Assembly (NCBI GenBank): GCA_964036045.1
Contig: OZ038393.1
Coordinates: 45,562,429-45,626,428, forward strand
Direction: 5' to 3'
DNA: 64,000 bases
Source: Eutreptiella sp. 'Long Island Sound 2002'
Lineage: Eukaryota > Euglenozoa > Euglenophyceae > Eutreptiales > Eutreptiaceae
In this document: positions 23,700 through 37,600 of the stretch, piece after piece
Layout of the letters: every line of letters begins with the position of its first letter
Numbering within the stretch: the first letter of the stretch is position 1
Program-made: the position numbers and the translations under genes
Notes under the pieces: model-generated
What the model was told of the DNA's origin: nothing
The model's input: only the letters and a program-made list of their open reading frames with translations
The model's database searches: none

Positions 23700-26600
23700 G
23701 CGCCGGGGGCCTCGGTGATCCCCTAGTGAAAGAGGTCCCCTCGCCCATGCGGCGGGGGCCTCGGTGGTCCCAAAGCGAAGGAGCCCCCCTCGCGCACACG
23801 GTGGGGGCCTCGGTGATCCCAAAGTGAAGGAGACCCTCTCGCCCATGCGGCTGGGGCCTCGGTGGTCCCCAAAGCGAAGGAGGCCCCCTCGCCCATGCGG
23901 TGGGGGCCTCGGTGGTCCCAAAGCGAAGGAGGCCCCCTCGCCCATGCGGTGGGGGCCTCCATGGTCCCAAAGCGAAGGAGGCCCCCTTGCCCACGAGGTG
24001 GGGGCCTCGGTGGTCCCAAAGCGCAGGAGACCCTCTCCCCAATGCAGCGGGGGCCTCGGTGGTCCCAAAGCGAAGGAGGCCCCCTCGCCCATGCGGTGAG
24101 GGCTTCGGTGGTCCCGAAGCGAAGGAGGCCCCCTCGCCCATGTGGTGGGGGCCACGGTGGTCCCAAAGCAAAAGAGGCCCCCTCGCCCACGCGGTGGGGG
24201 CCTCGGTGGTCCCAAAGCGAAGGAGGTCCCCATCCCACGCGGTGGGGGCCCCGGTGATCCCAAAGCGAAGGAGGCCCCCTCGCCCACGCAGTGGGGGCCT
24301 CGGTGATCCCAAAGCGAAGGAGGCCCCCTCGCCCATGCCGCGGGGGCCTCGTTGGTCCCAAAGCGAAGGAGCCCCCCTCGCCCATGCGGTGGATGCCGCA
24401 GTGGTCCCAAAGCGATGGAGGCCCCCTCGCCCATGCGGTGGGTGCCGCAGTGGTCCCAAAGCGAAGGAGGCCACCTTGCCCATGTGGTGGGGGCCTCGGT
24501 GGTCCCAAAGCGAAGGAGGCCCCCTCGCCCATGCCGCGGGGGAGTCTCTGATTCCAAAGCGAAGGAGGCCCCCTCGCCCATGCCGCGGGGGAGTCTGTGA
24601 TTCCAAAGCGAAGGGGGCCCCCTCGCCCATGCGGTGGGGGCCTCCATGGTCCGAAAGCGAAGGAGGCCCCCTTGCCCACGAGGTGGGGGCCTCGGTGGTC
24701 CCAAAGCGAAGGACCCATGCGGTGGGGGCCTCGGGGGTCCCAAAGTTATGGAGGCCCTCTCGCCCATGCGCCGGGGGCCTCGGTGATCCCCAAGTGAAAG
24801 AGGCCCCCTCGCCCATGCGGCGGGGGCCTCGGTGGTCCCAAAGCGAAGGAGCCCCCCTCGCGCACACGGTGGGGGCCTCAGTGATCCCAAAGTGAAGGAG
24901 ACCCTCTCGCCCATGCGGCTGGGGCCTCGGTGGTCCCCAAAGCGAAGGAGGCCCCCTCGCCCATGCGGTGGGGGCCTCGGTGGTCCCAAAGCGAAGGAGG
25001 CCCCGACACCCATGCGGTGGGGGCCTCCATGGTCCCAAAGCGAAGGAGGCCCCCGTGCCCACGGGGTGGGGGCCTCGGTGGTCCCAAAGCGCAGGAGACC
25101 CTCTCCCCAATGCAGCGGGGGCCTCGGTGGTCCCAAAGCGAAGGAGGCCCCCTCGCCCATGCGGTGAGGGCTTCGGTGGTCCCGAAGCGAAGGAGGCCCC
25201 CTCGCCCATGCGGTGGGGGCCACGGTGGTCCCAAAGCGAAGGAGGTCCCCATCCCACGCGGTGGGGGCCTCGGTGATCCCAAATCGAAGGAGGCCCCCTC
25301 GCCCACGCAGTGGGGGCCTCGGTGATCCCAAAGCGAAGGAGGCCCCCTCGCCCATGCCGCGGGGGCCTCGTTGGTCCCAAAGCGAAGGAGGCCCCCTCGC
25401 CCATGCGGTGGGTGCCGCAGTGGTCCCAAAGCGATGGAGGCCCCCTCGCCCATGCGGTGGGTGCCGCAGTGGTCCCAAAGCGAAGGAGGCCACCTTGCCC
25501 ATGCGGTGGGGGCCTCGGTGGTCCCAAAGCGAAGGAGGCCCCCTCGGCCCAGCCGTGGGGGCCTCCGTGGTCCCAAAGCAAAGGAGACCCCCTCGCCCAT
25601 GCCGCGGGGGAGTCTGTGATTCCAAAGCGAAGGGGGCCCCCTCGCCCATGCGGTGGGGGCCTCCATGGTCCGAAAGCGAAGGAGGCCCCCTTGTCCACGA
25701 GGTGGGGGCCTCGGTGGCCCAAAGCGAACGACCCATGCGGTGGGGGCCTCGGTGATCCCAACGCGAAGGAGGCCCCCTCGCCCAAGCGGTGGGGGCCTTG
25801 GTGGTCCCAAAAGCGAAGGAGGCCCTCTCGCCCATGCGGCGGGGGCTTAGGTGGTCCCAAAGCGAAGGAGGCCCCCTCGCCCATGTGGTGGAGGCCTCAG
25901 TGGTCCCAAAGTGAAAGGCCCCCCTCCCGAGCCGTGGGGGCCTCGGTGGTCCCACAGCGAAGGAGGGCCCTGGCCCACGCAGTGGGGGCCTCGGTGATCC
26001 CAAAGCGAAGGAGGCCCCCTGGCCCATGCGGCGGAGGCGTCGGTGGTCCCCAAAGCGAAGGAGGCCCCCTCGCCCGCGCGGCGGGGGCCTCGGTGGTCCC
26101 AAAGCGAAGGAGGCCCCCTCGCCCATGCCGTGGGGTCTCGCTGACCCCAAAGCCAAGGAGGCCCGCTCACCCATGCGGCGGGGGCCTCGGTGGTCGCAAA
26201 GTTAAGGAGGCCCCCTCAGCCATGCGGCGGTGGCCTTGGTGGTCCCAAAGCGAAGTAGGCCCTCTCGCCTAGGCGGTGGGGGCCTCGGTGATCCCAAAGC
26301 GAAGGAGGCCCCTTCGCCCATGCGGTGGGGGCCTCGGGGGTCCCAAAGTTATGGAGGCCCTCTCGCCCATGCGGCGGGAGCCTCGGTGATCCCCAAGTGA
26401 AAGAGGCCCCCTCGCCCATGCGGCGGGGGCCTGGGTGGTCCCAAAGCGAAGGAGCCCCCCTCGCGCACACGGTGGGGGCCTCAGTGATCCCAAAGGTGAA
26501 GGAGACCCTCTCGCCCATGCGGCTGGGGCCTTGGTGGTCCCCAAAGCGAAGGAGGCCCCCTCGCCCATGCGGGGGGGGCCTCGGTGGTCCCAAAGCGAAG

Positions 26601-26800
26601 GAGGCCCCCTTGCCCACGAGGTGGGGGGCTCGGTGGTCCCAAAGCGCAGGAGACCATCTCCCCAATGCAGCGGGGGCCTCGGTGATCCCAACGCGAAGGA
26701 GGCCCCCTCGCCCATGCGGTGAGGGCTTCGGTGGTCCCGAAGCGAAGGAGGCCCCCTCGCCCATGTGGTGGGGGCCACGGTGGTCCCAAAGCAAAGGAGG
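23700..26800. repeat. Higher-order repeat, about 1,068-bp period
   Basis: A block starting near 23,700 (markers CGCCGGGGGCCTCGGTGATC, then GGAGCCCCCCTCGCGCACAC) recurs 1,068 bp later, near 24,770. A third, partial copy begins near 26,390. The second and third copies differ by internal gains and losses of monomers, so the period is not constant. Confidence 0.75.
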
Positions 26801-28699
26801 CCCCCTCGCCCACGCGGTGAGGGCCTCGGTGGTCCCCAAAGCGAAGGAGGCCCCCTCGCCCACGCAGTGGGGAACTCGGTGATCCCAAAGCGAAGGAGGC
26901 CCCCTCGCCCATGCCGCGGGGGCCTCGTTGGTCCCAAAGCAAAGGAGACCCCCTCGCCCATGCGGCGGGGGCCTTGGTGATTCCAAAGCGAAGGGGGCCC
27001 CCTCGCCCATGCGGTGAGGGCTTCAGTGGTCCCCAAGCAAAGGAGGCCCCCTCGCCCATGTGGTGGGGGCCGGGGTGGTCCCAAAGCAAAGGAGGCCCCC
27101 TCGCCCACGCGATGGGAGCCTCGGTGGTCCCAAAGCGAAGGAGGTCCCCATCCCATGTGGTGCAGGCCTCGGTGGTCCCCAAAGCGAAGGACGCCCCCTC
27201 GCCCACGCAGTGGGGGCCTCGGTGATCCCAAAGCGAAGGAGGCCCCCTCGCCCATACGGCGGAGTCTCGGTGGTCCCAAAGCGAAGGAGGCCCCCTCGCC
27301 CATGCGGCCGGGGCCTCGGTGGTCCCAGAGCGACGGAGGCCCCCCACCCATGCGGGGGGGGCTCCGGTGATCCGAAAGCGAAGGAGGCCTCCTCGCCCCA
27401 GCCGTGGGGGCCTCGGTGGTCCCAAAGCGAAGGAGGTCCATACGTCCATGCCCTGTGGGCCTCGGTGGTCCGAAAGCGAAGGAGCCCCCCTTGCCCATGC
27501 GGTGGGGGCCTCCGTGGTCCCAAAGCGAAGGAGGCCCCCCTCGCCCATGCGATGGACGCCTTGGTGGTCGCAAAGCGAACAAGGCCCCCCTCGCCCACGC
27601 AGTCGGGGCCTCGGTGGTCCCAAAGCGAAGGAGGCCCCCTCGCCCACACGGTGGGGGCCTCGGTGATCCCAAAGCGAAGGAGGCCCCCTCGCCCATGCGG
27701 TGAGGGCCTAGTCGTCCCAAAGCGAAGGAGGCACCCCTCGCCCATGCGGTGGACGCCTCGGTGGTCGCAAAGCGAACGAGGCCCCCCTCGCCCACGCGGT
27801 GGGGGACTCGGTGGTCCCAAAGCGAAGGAGGCCCCCTCGCCCATGCGGTGAGGGCCTCGGTGATCCCAAAGGGAAGGAGGCCCCCTCGCCCATGCGGTGG
27901 GGGCCTCGGTGGTCCCAAAGCGAAGGAGGCCCCCTCCCCCATGCGGTGGGGGCCTCGGTGGTCCCAAAGCGAAGGAGGCCTCCTCGCCCATTTGGCCGGG
28001 GCCTCAGTGGTCCCAGAGCGACGGAGGCCCCCTCGGGATGCAGTGGGGGCTCCGGTGATCCGAAAGCGAAGGAGGCCTCCTCGCCCCAGCCGTGGGGGCC
28101 TCGGTGATCCCAAAGCGAAGGAGGTCCAGACGTCAATGCGGTGGGGGCCTCGGTGGCCCCAAAGCGAAGGAGGCCCCCTCGCCCACGCGGTGGGGGCCTG
28201 GATGGTCCCAAAGCGAAGGAGGCCCCCTTGCCCATGCGTTGGGGGCCTCGGTGGTCCCAAAGTGAAGCAGGGCCCCTCGCACATGCGCCGGCGGCCTCCG
28301 TGGTCTGAAAGCAAAAGAGACCCTCTCGCCCATGCGGCGGGGGCATCGGTGGTCCCAAAGCGAAGGAGGCCCCCTCGCCCATGCAATGATGGCCTGGTGG
28401 CCCGAAAGCGAAGGAGGCCCCCCTCGCCCATGCGATGGACGCCTTGGTGGTCGCAAAGCGAACAAGGCCCCCCTCGCCCACGCGGTCGGGGCCTCCCTGG
28501 CCCCAAAGCGAAGGAGGCCCCCTCGCCCATGCAATGATGGCCTGGTGGCCCCAAAGCGAAGGAGGCGCCCCTCGCCCTTGCGATGGACGCCTTGGTGGTC
28601 GCAAAGCGAACAAAGCCCCCCTCGCCCACGCGGTGGGGGCCTCGGTGGTCCCAAAGCGAAGGAGGCCCCCTCAACCATGCGGTGAGGGCCTGGTGATCC

Positions 28700-31600
28700 C
28701 AAAGCGAAGGAGCCCCCTCACCCATGCGGTGAGGGCCTGGTGATCCCAAAGCAAAGGAGGCCTCCCTCGCCCATGCGGTGGACGCCTCGGTGGTCGCAAA
28801 GCGAACGAGGCCCCCCTCGCCCACGCGGTGGGGGCCTCGGTGGTCCCAAAGCGAAGGAGGCCCCCTCACCCACGCGGTGGGGGCCTCGGTGATCCCAAAG
28901 GGAAGGAGGCCCCCTCGCCCATGCGGTGGGGGCCTCGGTGGTCCCAAAGCGAAGGAGGCCCCCGTGCCCAGGCGGTGGGCGCCTCGGTGGTCCCAAAGTG
29001 AAGGAGGCCCCCTCGCCCATGCGGTGGGGGCCTCGGTGGTCCCAAAGCGAAGGAGGCCGCCTCGCCCATGCGGTGGGGGCCTCGGTGGTGCCAAAGCGAA
29101 GGAGGCCCCCTCGCCCACGCGGTGGGGGCCTCGTTGGTCCCAAAGCGAAGGAGGCCCCCTCGCCCATGCGGCGGGGGCCTCGGTGGTCCCAAAGCGAAGG
29201 AGGCCCCCTCGCCCATGCGGCCGGGGCCTCGGTGGTCCCGGAGCGAAGGAGGCCCTTTCGCCCATGTGGCGGGGGCCTCGGTGATCCCAAAGCGAAGGAG
29301 GCGCCCACACCCATGCCGTGGGGGCCTCGGTGATCCCAAAGCGAAGGAGGCCTCCTCGCCCCAGCCGTTGGGGCCTCGGTGGTGCCAAACTGAAGGAGGT
29401 CCCCACGTCCATGCGGTGGCAGCCTCGTTGATCCCAAAGCGAAGGAGGCCCCCTCACCCATGCGGTGAGGGCCTGGTGATCCCAAAGCAAAGGAGGCCCC
29501 CCTCGCCCATGCGGTGGGGGCCTCGGTGGTCCCAAAGGGAAGGAGGCCCCCTCGCCCATGCGGCCAGGGCCTCGCTGGTCCCAAAGCGAAGGAGGCCCTT
29601 TCGCCCATGTGGCGGGGCCCTCGGTGATCCCAAAGCGAAGGAGGCCCCCACACCCATGCCGTGGGGGCCTCAGTGGTCCCAAAGCGAAGGAGGCCCCCTC
29701 GCCCATGCGGTGGGCGCCTCGGTGGTCCCAAAGTGAAGGCGGCCCCCTCGCCCATGCGGCGACGGCCTCGGTGGTCCCAAAGCGAAGGAGGCCCTGTCGC
29801 CCATGCCCATGGGGTGGGGGCCTCGGTGGTCCCAAAGCGAAGGAGGTCCCCACGCCCATGTGGCGGGGGCCTCGGTGGTCCCAAATCGAAGGAGCCCCCC
29901 TCGCCCACGCGGTGGGGGCCTGGATGGTCCCAAAGCGAAGGAGGCCCCCTTGCCCATGCGGTGGGGGCCTCGGTGGTCCCAAAGTGAAGAAGGCCCCCTC
30001 GCACATGCGGCGGCGGCCTCCAAGGTCTGAAAGCAAAGGAGACCCTCTCGCCCATGCGGCGGGGGCCTCGGTGGTCCCAAAGCGAAGGAGGCCCCCCTCG
30101 CCCATGCGATGGACGCCTTGGTGGTCGCAAAGCGAACGAGGCCCCCCGCGCCCACGCGGTCGGGGCCTCGGTGGTCCCAAAGCGAAGGAGGCCCCCTCGC
30201 CCACGCGGTGGGGGCCTCGGTGATCCCAAAGCGAAGGAGGCCCACTTCGCCCATGCGGTGGACGCCTCGGTGGTCGCAAAGCGAACGAGGCCCCCCTCGC
30301 CCACGCGGTGGGGGCCTCGGTGGTCCCAAAGCGAAGGAGGCCCCCTCGCCCATGCGGTGAGGGCCTGGTGATCCCAAAGCGAAGGAGGCCCCCTTGCCCA
30401 TGCGGTTGGGGCCTCGGTGGTCGCAAAGCAAACGAGGCCCCCCTCGCACACGCGGTGGGGGCCTCGGTGGTCCCAAAGCGAAGGAGGCCCCGTCGCCCAC
30501 GCGGTGGGGGCCTCGGTGATCCCAAAGGGAAGGAGGCCCCCTTGCCCATGCGGTGGGGGCCTCGGTGGTCCCAAAGCGAAGGAGGCCCCCGCGCCCATGC
30601 GGTGGGGGCCTCGGTGGTCCCAAAGCGAAGGAGGACCCCTCCCCCCAGCTGTGGGGGCCTCGGCGATCCCAAAGTGAAGGAGGCCCCCTCGCCCATGCGG
30701 TGGGGGCCTCGGTGGTCCCAAAGCGAAGGAGGCCCCCTCGCCCCAGCTGTGGGGGCCTCGGCGATCCCCAAGGGAAGGAGGCCCCCTCGCCCACGCGGTG
30801 GGGGCCTCGTTGGTCCCAAAGCGAAGGAGGCCCCCTCGCCCATGCGGCGGGGGCCTCGTTGGTCCCAAAGCGAAGGAGGCCCCCTCGCCCATGCGGCCGT
30901 GGCCTCGGTGGTCCCGGAGCGAAGGAGGTCCTTTCGCCCATGTGGCGGGGGCCTCGGTGATCCCAAAGCGAAGGAGGCGCCGACACCCATGCCGTGGGGG
31001 CCTCGGTGATCCCAAAGCGAAGGAGGCCTCCTCGCCCCAGCCGTTGGGGCCTTGGTGGTCCCAAACTGAAGGAGGTCCCCACGTCCATGCGGTGGCAGCC
31101 TCGGTGATCCCAAAGCGAAGGAGGCCCCCTCACCCATGCGGTGAGGGCCTGGTGATCCCAAAGCAAAGGAGGCCCCCCTCGCCCATGCGGTGGACGCCTC
31201 GGTGGTCGCAAAGCGAACGAGGCCCCCCTGGCCCACGCGGTGGGGGCCGCGGTGGTCCGAAAGCGCAGGAGGCCCCCTCGCCCACGCGGTGGGGGCCTCG
31301 GTGATCCCCAAGCGAAGGAGGCCCCCTCGCCCATGCAATGATGGCCTGGTGGCCCCAAAGCGAAGGAGGCGCCCCTCGCCCATGCGATGGACGCCTTGGT
31401 GGTCGCAAAGCAAACAAAGCCCCCCTCGCCCACGCGCTGGGGGCCTCGGTGGTCCCAAAGCGAAGGAGGCCCCCTCAACCATGCGGTGAGGGCCTGGTGA
31501 TCCCAAAGCGAAGGAGGCCCCCTCACCCATGCGGTGAGGGCCTGGTGATCCCAAAGCAAAGGAGGCCTCCCTCGCCCATGCGGTGGACGCCTCGGTGGTC

Positions 31601-34600
31601 GCAAAGCGAACGAGGCCCCCCTCGCCCACGCGGTGGGGGCCTCGTTGATCCCAAAGGGAAGGAGGCCCCCTCGCCCATGCGGTGGGGGCCTCGGTGGTCC
31701 CAAAGCGAAGGAGGCCCCCGCGCCAAGGCGGTGGGCGCCTCGTTGGTCCCAAAGTGAAGGAGGCCCCCTCGCCCATGCGGTGGGGGCCTCGGTCGTCCCA
31801 AAGCGAAGGAGGCCGCCTCGCTGATGCGGTGGGGGCCTCGGTGGTGCCAAAGCGAAGGAGGCCCCCTCGCCCACGCGGTGGGGGCCTCGTTGGTCCCAAA
31901 GCGAAGGAGGCCCCCTCGCCCATGCGGCGGGGGCCTCGGTGGTCCCAAAGCGAAGGAGGCCCCCTCGCCCATGCGGCCGGGGCCTCGGTGGTCCCAAAGC
32001 GAAGGAGGCCCCCTCGCCCACGCGGTGGGGGCCTCGGTGATCCCAAAGCGAAGGAGGCCCCCTTCGCCCATGCGGTGGACGCCTCGGTGGTCGCAAAGCG
32101 AACGAGGCCCCCCTCGCCCACGCGGTGGGGGCCTCGGTGGTCCCAAAGCGAAGGAGGCCCCCTCGCCCATGCAATGGGGGCCTGGTGATCCCAAAGCGAA
32201 GGAGGCCCCCTTGCCCATGCGGTTGGGGCCTCGGTGGTCGCAAAGCGAACGAGGCCCCCCTCGCCCACGCGGTGGGGGCCTCGGTGGTCCCAAAGCGAAG
32301 GAGGCCCCGTCGCCCACGCGGTGGGGGCCTCGTTGATCCCAAAGGGAAGGAGGCCCCCTTGCCCATGCGGTGGGGGACTCGGTGGTCCCAAAGCAAAGGA
32401 GGCCCCCGCGCCCATGCGGTGGGGGCCTCGGTGGTCCCAAAGCGAAGGAGGACCCCTCCCCCAAGCTGTGGGGGCCTCGGCGATCCCAAAGTGAAGGAGG
32501 CCCCCTCGCCCATGCGGTGGGGGCCTCGGTGGTCCCAAAGCGAAGGAGGCCCCCTCGCCCCAGCTGTGGGGGCCTCGGCGATCCCCAAGGGAAGGAGGCC
32601 CCCTCGCCCACGCGGTGGGGGCCTCGTTGGTCCCAAAGCGAAGGAGGCCCCCTCGCCCATGCGGCGGGGGCCTCGTTGGTCCCAAAGCGAAGGAGGCCCC
32701 CTCGCCCATGCGGCCGGGGCCTCGGTGGTCCCGGAGCGAAGGAGGTCCTTTCGCCCATGTGGCGGGGGCCTCGGTGATCCCAAAGCGAAGGAGGCGCCCA
32801 CACCCATGCCGTGGGGGCCTCGGTGATCCCAAAGCGAAGGAGGCCTCCTCGCCCCAGCCGTTGGGGCCTCGGTGGTCCCAAACTGAAGGAGGTCCCCACG
32901 TCCATGCGGTGGCAGCCTCGATGATCCCAAAGCGAAGGAGGCCCCCTCACCCATGCGGTGAGGGCCTGGTGATCGCAAAGCAAAGGAGGCCCCCCTCGCC
33001 CATGCGGTGGACGCCTCGGTGGTCGCAAAGCGAACGAGGCCCCCCTGGCCCACGCGGTGGGGGCCGCGGTGGTCCCAAAGCGAAGGAGGCCCCCTCGCCC
33101 ACGCGGTGGGGGCCTCGGTGATCCCCAAGCGAAGGAGGCCCCCTCGCCCATGCAATGATGGCCTGGTGGCCCCAAAGCGAAGGAGGCGCCCCTCGCCCAT
33201 GCGATGGACGCCTTGGTGGTCGCAAAGCGAACAAAGCCCCCCTCGCCCACGCGGTGGGGGCCTCGGTGGTCCCAAAGCGAAGGTGGCCCCCTCAACCATG
33301 CGGTGAGGGCCTGGTGATCCCAAAGCAAAGGAGGCCTCCCTCGCCCATGTGGTGGACGCCTCGGTGGTCGCAAAGCGAACGAGGCCCCCCTCGCCCACGC
33401 GGTGGGGGCCTCGGCGGTCCCAAAGCGAAGGAGGCCCCCTCACCCACGCGGTGGGGGCCTCGGTGATCCCAAAGGGAAGGAGGCCCCCTCGCCCATGCGG
33501 TGGGGGCCTCGGTGGTCCCAAAGCGAAGGAGGCCCCCGCGCCCAGGCGGTGGGCCCCTCGGTGGTCCCAAAGCGAAGGAGGCCCCCTCGCCCATGCGGTG
33601 GGGGCCTCGGTGGTGCCAAAGCGAAGGAGGCCCCCTCGCCCACGCGGTGGGGGCCTCGTCGGTCCCAAAGCGAAGGAGGCCCCCTCGCCCATGCGGCGGG
33701 GGCCTCGGTGGTCCCAAAGCGAAGGAGGCCCCCTCGCCCATGCGGCCGGGGCCTCGGTGGTCCCGGAGCGAAGGAGGCCCTTTCGCCCATGTGGCGGGGG
33801 CCTCGGTGATCCCAAAGCGAAGGAGGCGCCCACACCCATGCCGTGGGGGCCTCGGTGATCCCAAAGCGAAGGAGGCCTCCTCGCCCCAGCCGTTGGGGCC
33901 TTGGTGGTCCCAAACTGAAGGAGGTCCCCACGTCCATGCGGTGGCAGCCTCGGTGATCCCAAAGCGAAGGAGGCCCCCTCACCCATGCGGTGAGGGCCTG
34001 GTGATCCCAAAGCAAAGGAGGCCCCCATCGCCCATGCGGTGGGGGCCTCGGTGGTCCCAAAGGGAAGGAGGCCCCCTCGCCCATGCGGCCAGGGCCTCGG
34101 TGGTCCCAAAGCGAAGGAGGCCCTTTCGCCCATGTGGCGGTGCCCTCGGTGATCCCAAAGCGAAGGAGGCCCCCACACCCATGCCGTGGGGGCCTCAGTG
34201 GTCCCAAAGCGAAGGAGGCCCCCTCGCCCATGCGGTGGGCGCCTTGGTGGTCCCAAAGTGAAGGCGGCCCCCTCGCCCATGCGGCGACGGCCTCGGTGGT
34301 CCGAAAGCGAAGGAGGCCCTGTCGCCCATGCCCATGCGGTGGGGGCCTCGGTGGTCCCAAAGCCAAGGAGGTCCCCATGTCCATGCGGTGGGGGCCTCGG
34401 TGGTCCCAAATCGAAGGAGCCCCCCTCGCCCACGCGGTGGGGGCCTGGATGGTCCCAAAGCGAAGGAGGCCCCCTTGCCCATGCGGTGGGGGCCTCGTTG
34501 GTCCCAAAGTGAAGAAGGCCCCCTCGCACATGCGGCGGCGGCCTCCGTGGTCTGAAAGCAAAGGAGACCCTCTCGCCCATGCGGCGGGGGCCTCGGTGGT

Positions 34601-37600
34601 CCCAAAGCGAAGGAGGCCCCCCTTGCCCATGCGATGGACGCCTTGGTGGTCGCAAAGCGAACGAGGCCCCCCGCGCCCACGCGGTCGGGGCCTCGGTGGT
34701 CCCAAAGCGAAGGAGGCCCCCTTGCCCATGCGGTGGGGGCCTCGGTGATCCCAAAGCGAAGGAGGCCCCCTTCGCCCATGCGGTGGACGCCTCGGTGGTC
34801 GCAAAGCGAACGAGGCCCCCCTCGCCCACGCGGTGGGGGCCTCGGTGGTCCCAAAGCGAAGGAGGCCCCCTCGCCCATGCGGTGAGGGCCTGGTGATCCC
34901 AAAGCGAAGGAGGCCCCCTTGCCCATGCGGTTGGGGCCTTGGTGGTCGCAAAGCGAACGAGGCCCCCCTCGCCCACGCGGTGGGGGCCTCGGTGGTCCCA
35001 AAGCGAAGGAGGCCCCGTCGCCCACGCGGTGGGGGCCTCGGTGATCCCAAAGGGAAGGAGGCGCCCTTGCCCATGCGGTGGGGGCCTCGGTGGTCCCAAA
35101 GCGAAGGAGGCCCCCGCGCCCATGCGGTGGGGGCCTCGGTGGTCCCAAAGCGAAGGAGGACCCCTCCCCCCAGCTGTGGGGGCCTCGGCGATCCCAAAGC
35201 GAAGTAGGCCCCCTCGCCCATGCGGTGGGGGCCTCGGTGGTCCCAAAGCGAAGGAGGCCCCCTCGCCCAAGCTGTGGGGGCCTCGGCGATCGCCAAGGGA
35301 AGGAGGCCCCCTCGCCCACGCGGTGGGGGCCTCGTTGGTCCCAAAGCGAAGGAGGCCCCCTCGCCCATGCGGCGGGGGCCTCGTTGGTCCCAAAGCGAAG
35401 GAGGCCCCCTCGCCCATGCGGCCGGGGCCTCAGTGGTCCCGGAGCGAAGGAGGTCCTTTCGCCCATGTGGCGGGGGCCTCGGTGATCCCAAAGCGAAGGA
35501 GGCGCCCACACCCATGCCGTGGGGGCCTCGGTGATCCCAAAGCGAAGGAGGCCTCCTCGCCCCAGCCGTTGGGGCCTCGGTGGTCCCAAACTGAAGGAGG
35601 TCCCCACGTCCATGCGGTGGCAGCCTCGGTGATCCCAAAGCGAAGGAGGCCCCCTCACCCATGCGGTGAGGGCCTGGTGATCCCAAAGCAAAGGAGGCCC
35701 CCCTCTCCCATGCGGTGGAGGCCTCGGTGGTCGCAAAGCGAACGAGGCCCACCTCGCCCACGCGGTGGGGGCCGCGGTGGTCCCAAAGCGAAGGAGGCCC
35801 CCTCGCCCACGCGGTGGGGGCCTCGGTGATCCCAAATGGAAGGAGGCCCCCTCGCCCATGCGGTGGGGGCCTCGGTGGTCCCAAAGCGAAGGAGGCCCCC
35901 GCGCCTAGGCAGTGGGCCCCTCGGTGGTCGCAAAGCGAAGGAGGCCCGCTCCCCCAAGCTGTGGGGGCCTCGGTTGTCCCAAAGTGAAGGAGGCCCCCTC
36001 GCCCATGCGGTGGGGGCCTCGGTGGTGCCAAAGCGAAGGAGGCCCCCTCGCCCCAGCTGTGGGGGCCTCGGCGATCCCCAAGGGAAGGAGGCCCCCTCAC
36101 CCATGCGGTGGGGGCCTCGGTGGTCCCAAAGCGAAGGAGGCCCCCTCGCCCACGCGGTGGGGGCCTGGTTGGTCCCAAAGCGAAGGAGGCCCCCTCACCC
36201 ATGCGGCGGGGGCCTCGTTGGTCCCAAAGCAAAGGGGACCCCGTCGCCCATACGGCGGGGGCCTCGGTGGTCGCAAAGGGAAGCAGGACCGCTCGCCCGT
36301 GCGGTGGGGGCCTCGATCGTCCCAAAGCGAAGGAGGCCCCTCGCCCATGCGGTGGGGGCCTGGAAGGTCCCCAAAGCGAAGGAGGGCCCCTCGCCCACAC
36401 GGTGGGGGCCTCGGTGGTCCCAGGACGAAGGAGGCCCCCTCGCCCATGTGGCGGGGGCCTCGGTGGTCCCAAAGCGAAGGAGGCCCCCTCGCCCATGCGG
36501 CCAGGGCCTCGGTGATCCCAAAGCGAAGGAGGCCCCCACACCCATGCCGTGGGGGCCTCGGTGATCCCAAAGCGAAGGAGGCCTCCTCGCCCCAGCGGTG
36601 AAGGCCTCAGTGGTCCCAAACTGAAGGAGGTCCCCACGTCCATGCGGTGACAGCCTCGGTGATCCCAAAGCGAAGGAGGCCCCCTCGCCCATGTGGCGGG
36701 GGCCTCGGTGGTCCCAAAGCGAAGGAGGCCCCCCTCGCCCATGCGATGGACGCCTGGGTGGTCGCAAAGCGAACGAGGCCCCCCGCGCCCACGCGGTCGG
36801 GGCCTCGGTGGTCCCAAAGCGAAGGAGGCCCCCTCGCCCACGCGGTGGGGGCCTCGGTGATCCCAAAGCGAAGGAGGCCCCCTCGCCCATGCGGTGGACG
36901 CCTAGGTGGTCGCAAAGCGAACGAGGCCCCCCTCGCCCACGCGGTGGGGGCCTCGGTGGTCCCAAAGCGAAGCAGGCCCCCTCACCCATGCGGTGAGGGC
37001 CTGGTGATCCCAAAGCTGAGGAGGCCCCCTTGCCCATGCGGTTGGGGCCTCGGTGGTCGCAAAGCGAACGAGGCCCCCGTCGCCCACGCGGTGGGGGCCT
37101 CGGTGGTCCCAAAGCGAAGCAGGCCCCCTCACCCATGCGGTGAGGGCCTGGTGATCCCAAAGCTGAGGAGGCCCCCTTGCCCATGCGGTTGGGGCCTCGG
37201 TGGTCGCAAAGCGAACGAGGCCCCCGTCGCCCACGCGGTGGGGGCCTCGGTGGTCCCAAAGCGAAGGAAGCCCCGTCGCCAACGCGGTGGGGGCCTCGGT
37301 GATCCCAAAGGGAAGGAGGCGCCCTTGCCCATGCGGTGGGGGCCTCGGTGGTCCCAAAGCAAAGGAGGCCCCCGCGCCCATGCGGTGGGGGCCTCGGTGG
37401 TCCCAAAGCGAAGGAGGCCCCCTCCCCCCAGCTGTGGGGGCCTCGGTGATCCCAAAGTGAAGGAGGCCCCCTCGCCCATGCGGTGGGGGCCTCGGTGGTC
37501 CCAAAGCGAAGGAGGTCCCCTCGCCCCAGCTGTGGGGGCCTCGGCGATCCCCAAGGGAATGAGGCCCCCTCGCCCACGCGGTGGGGGCCTCGTTGGTCCC

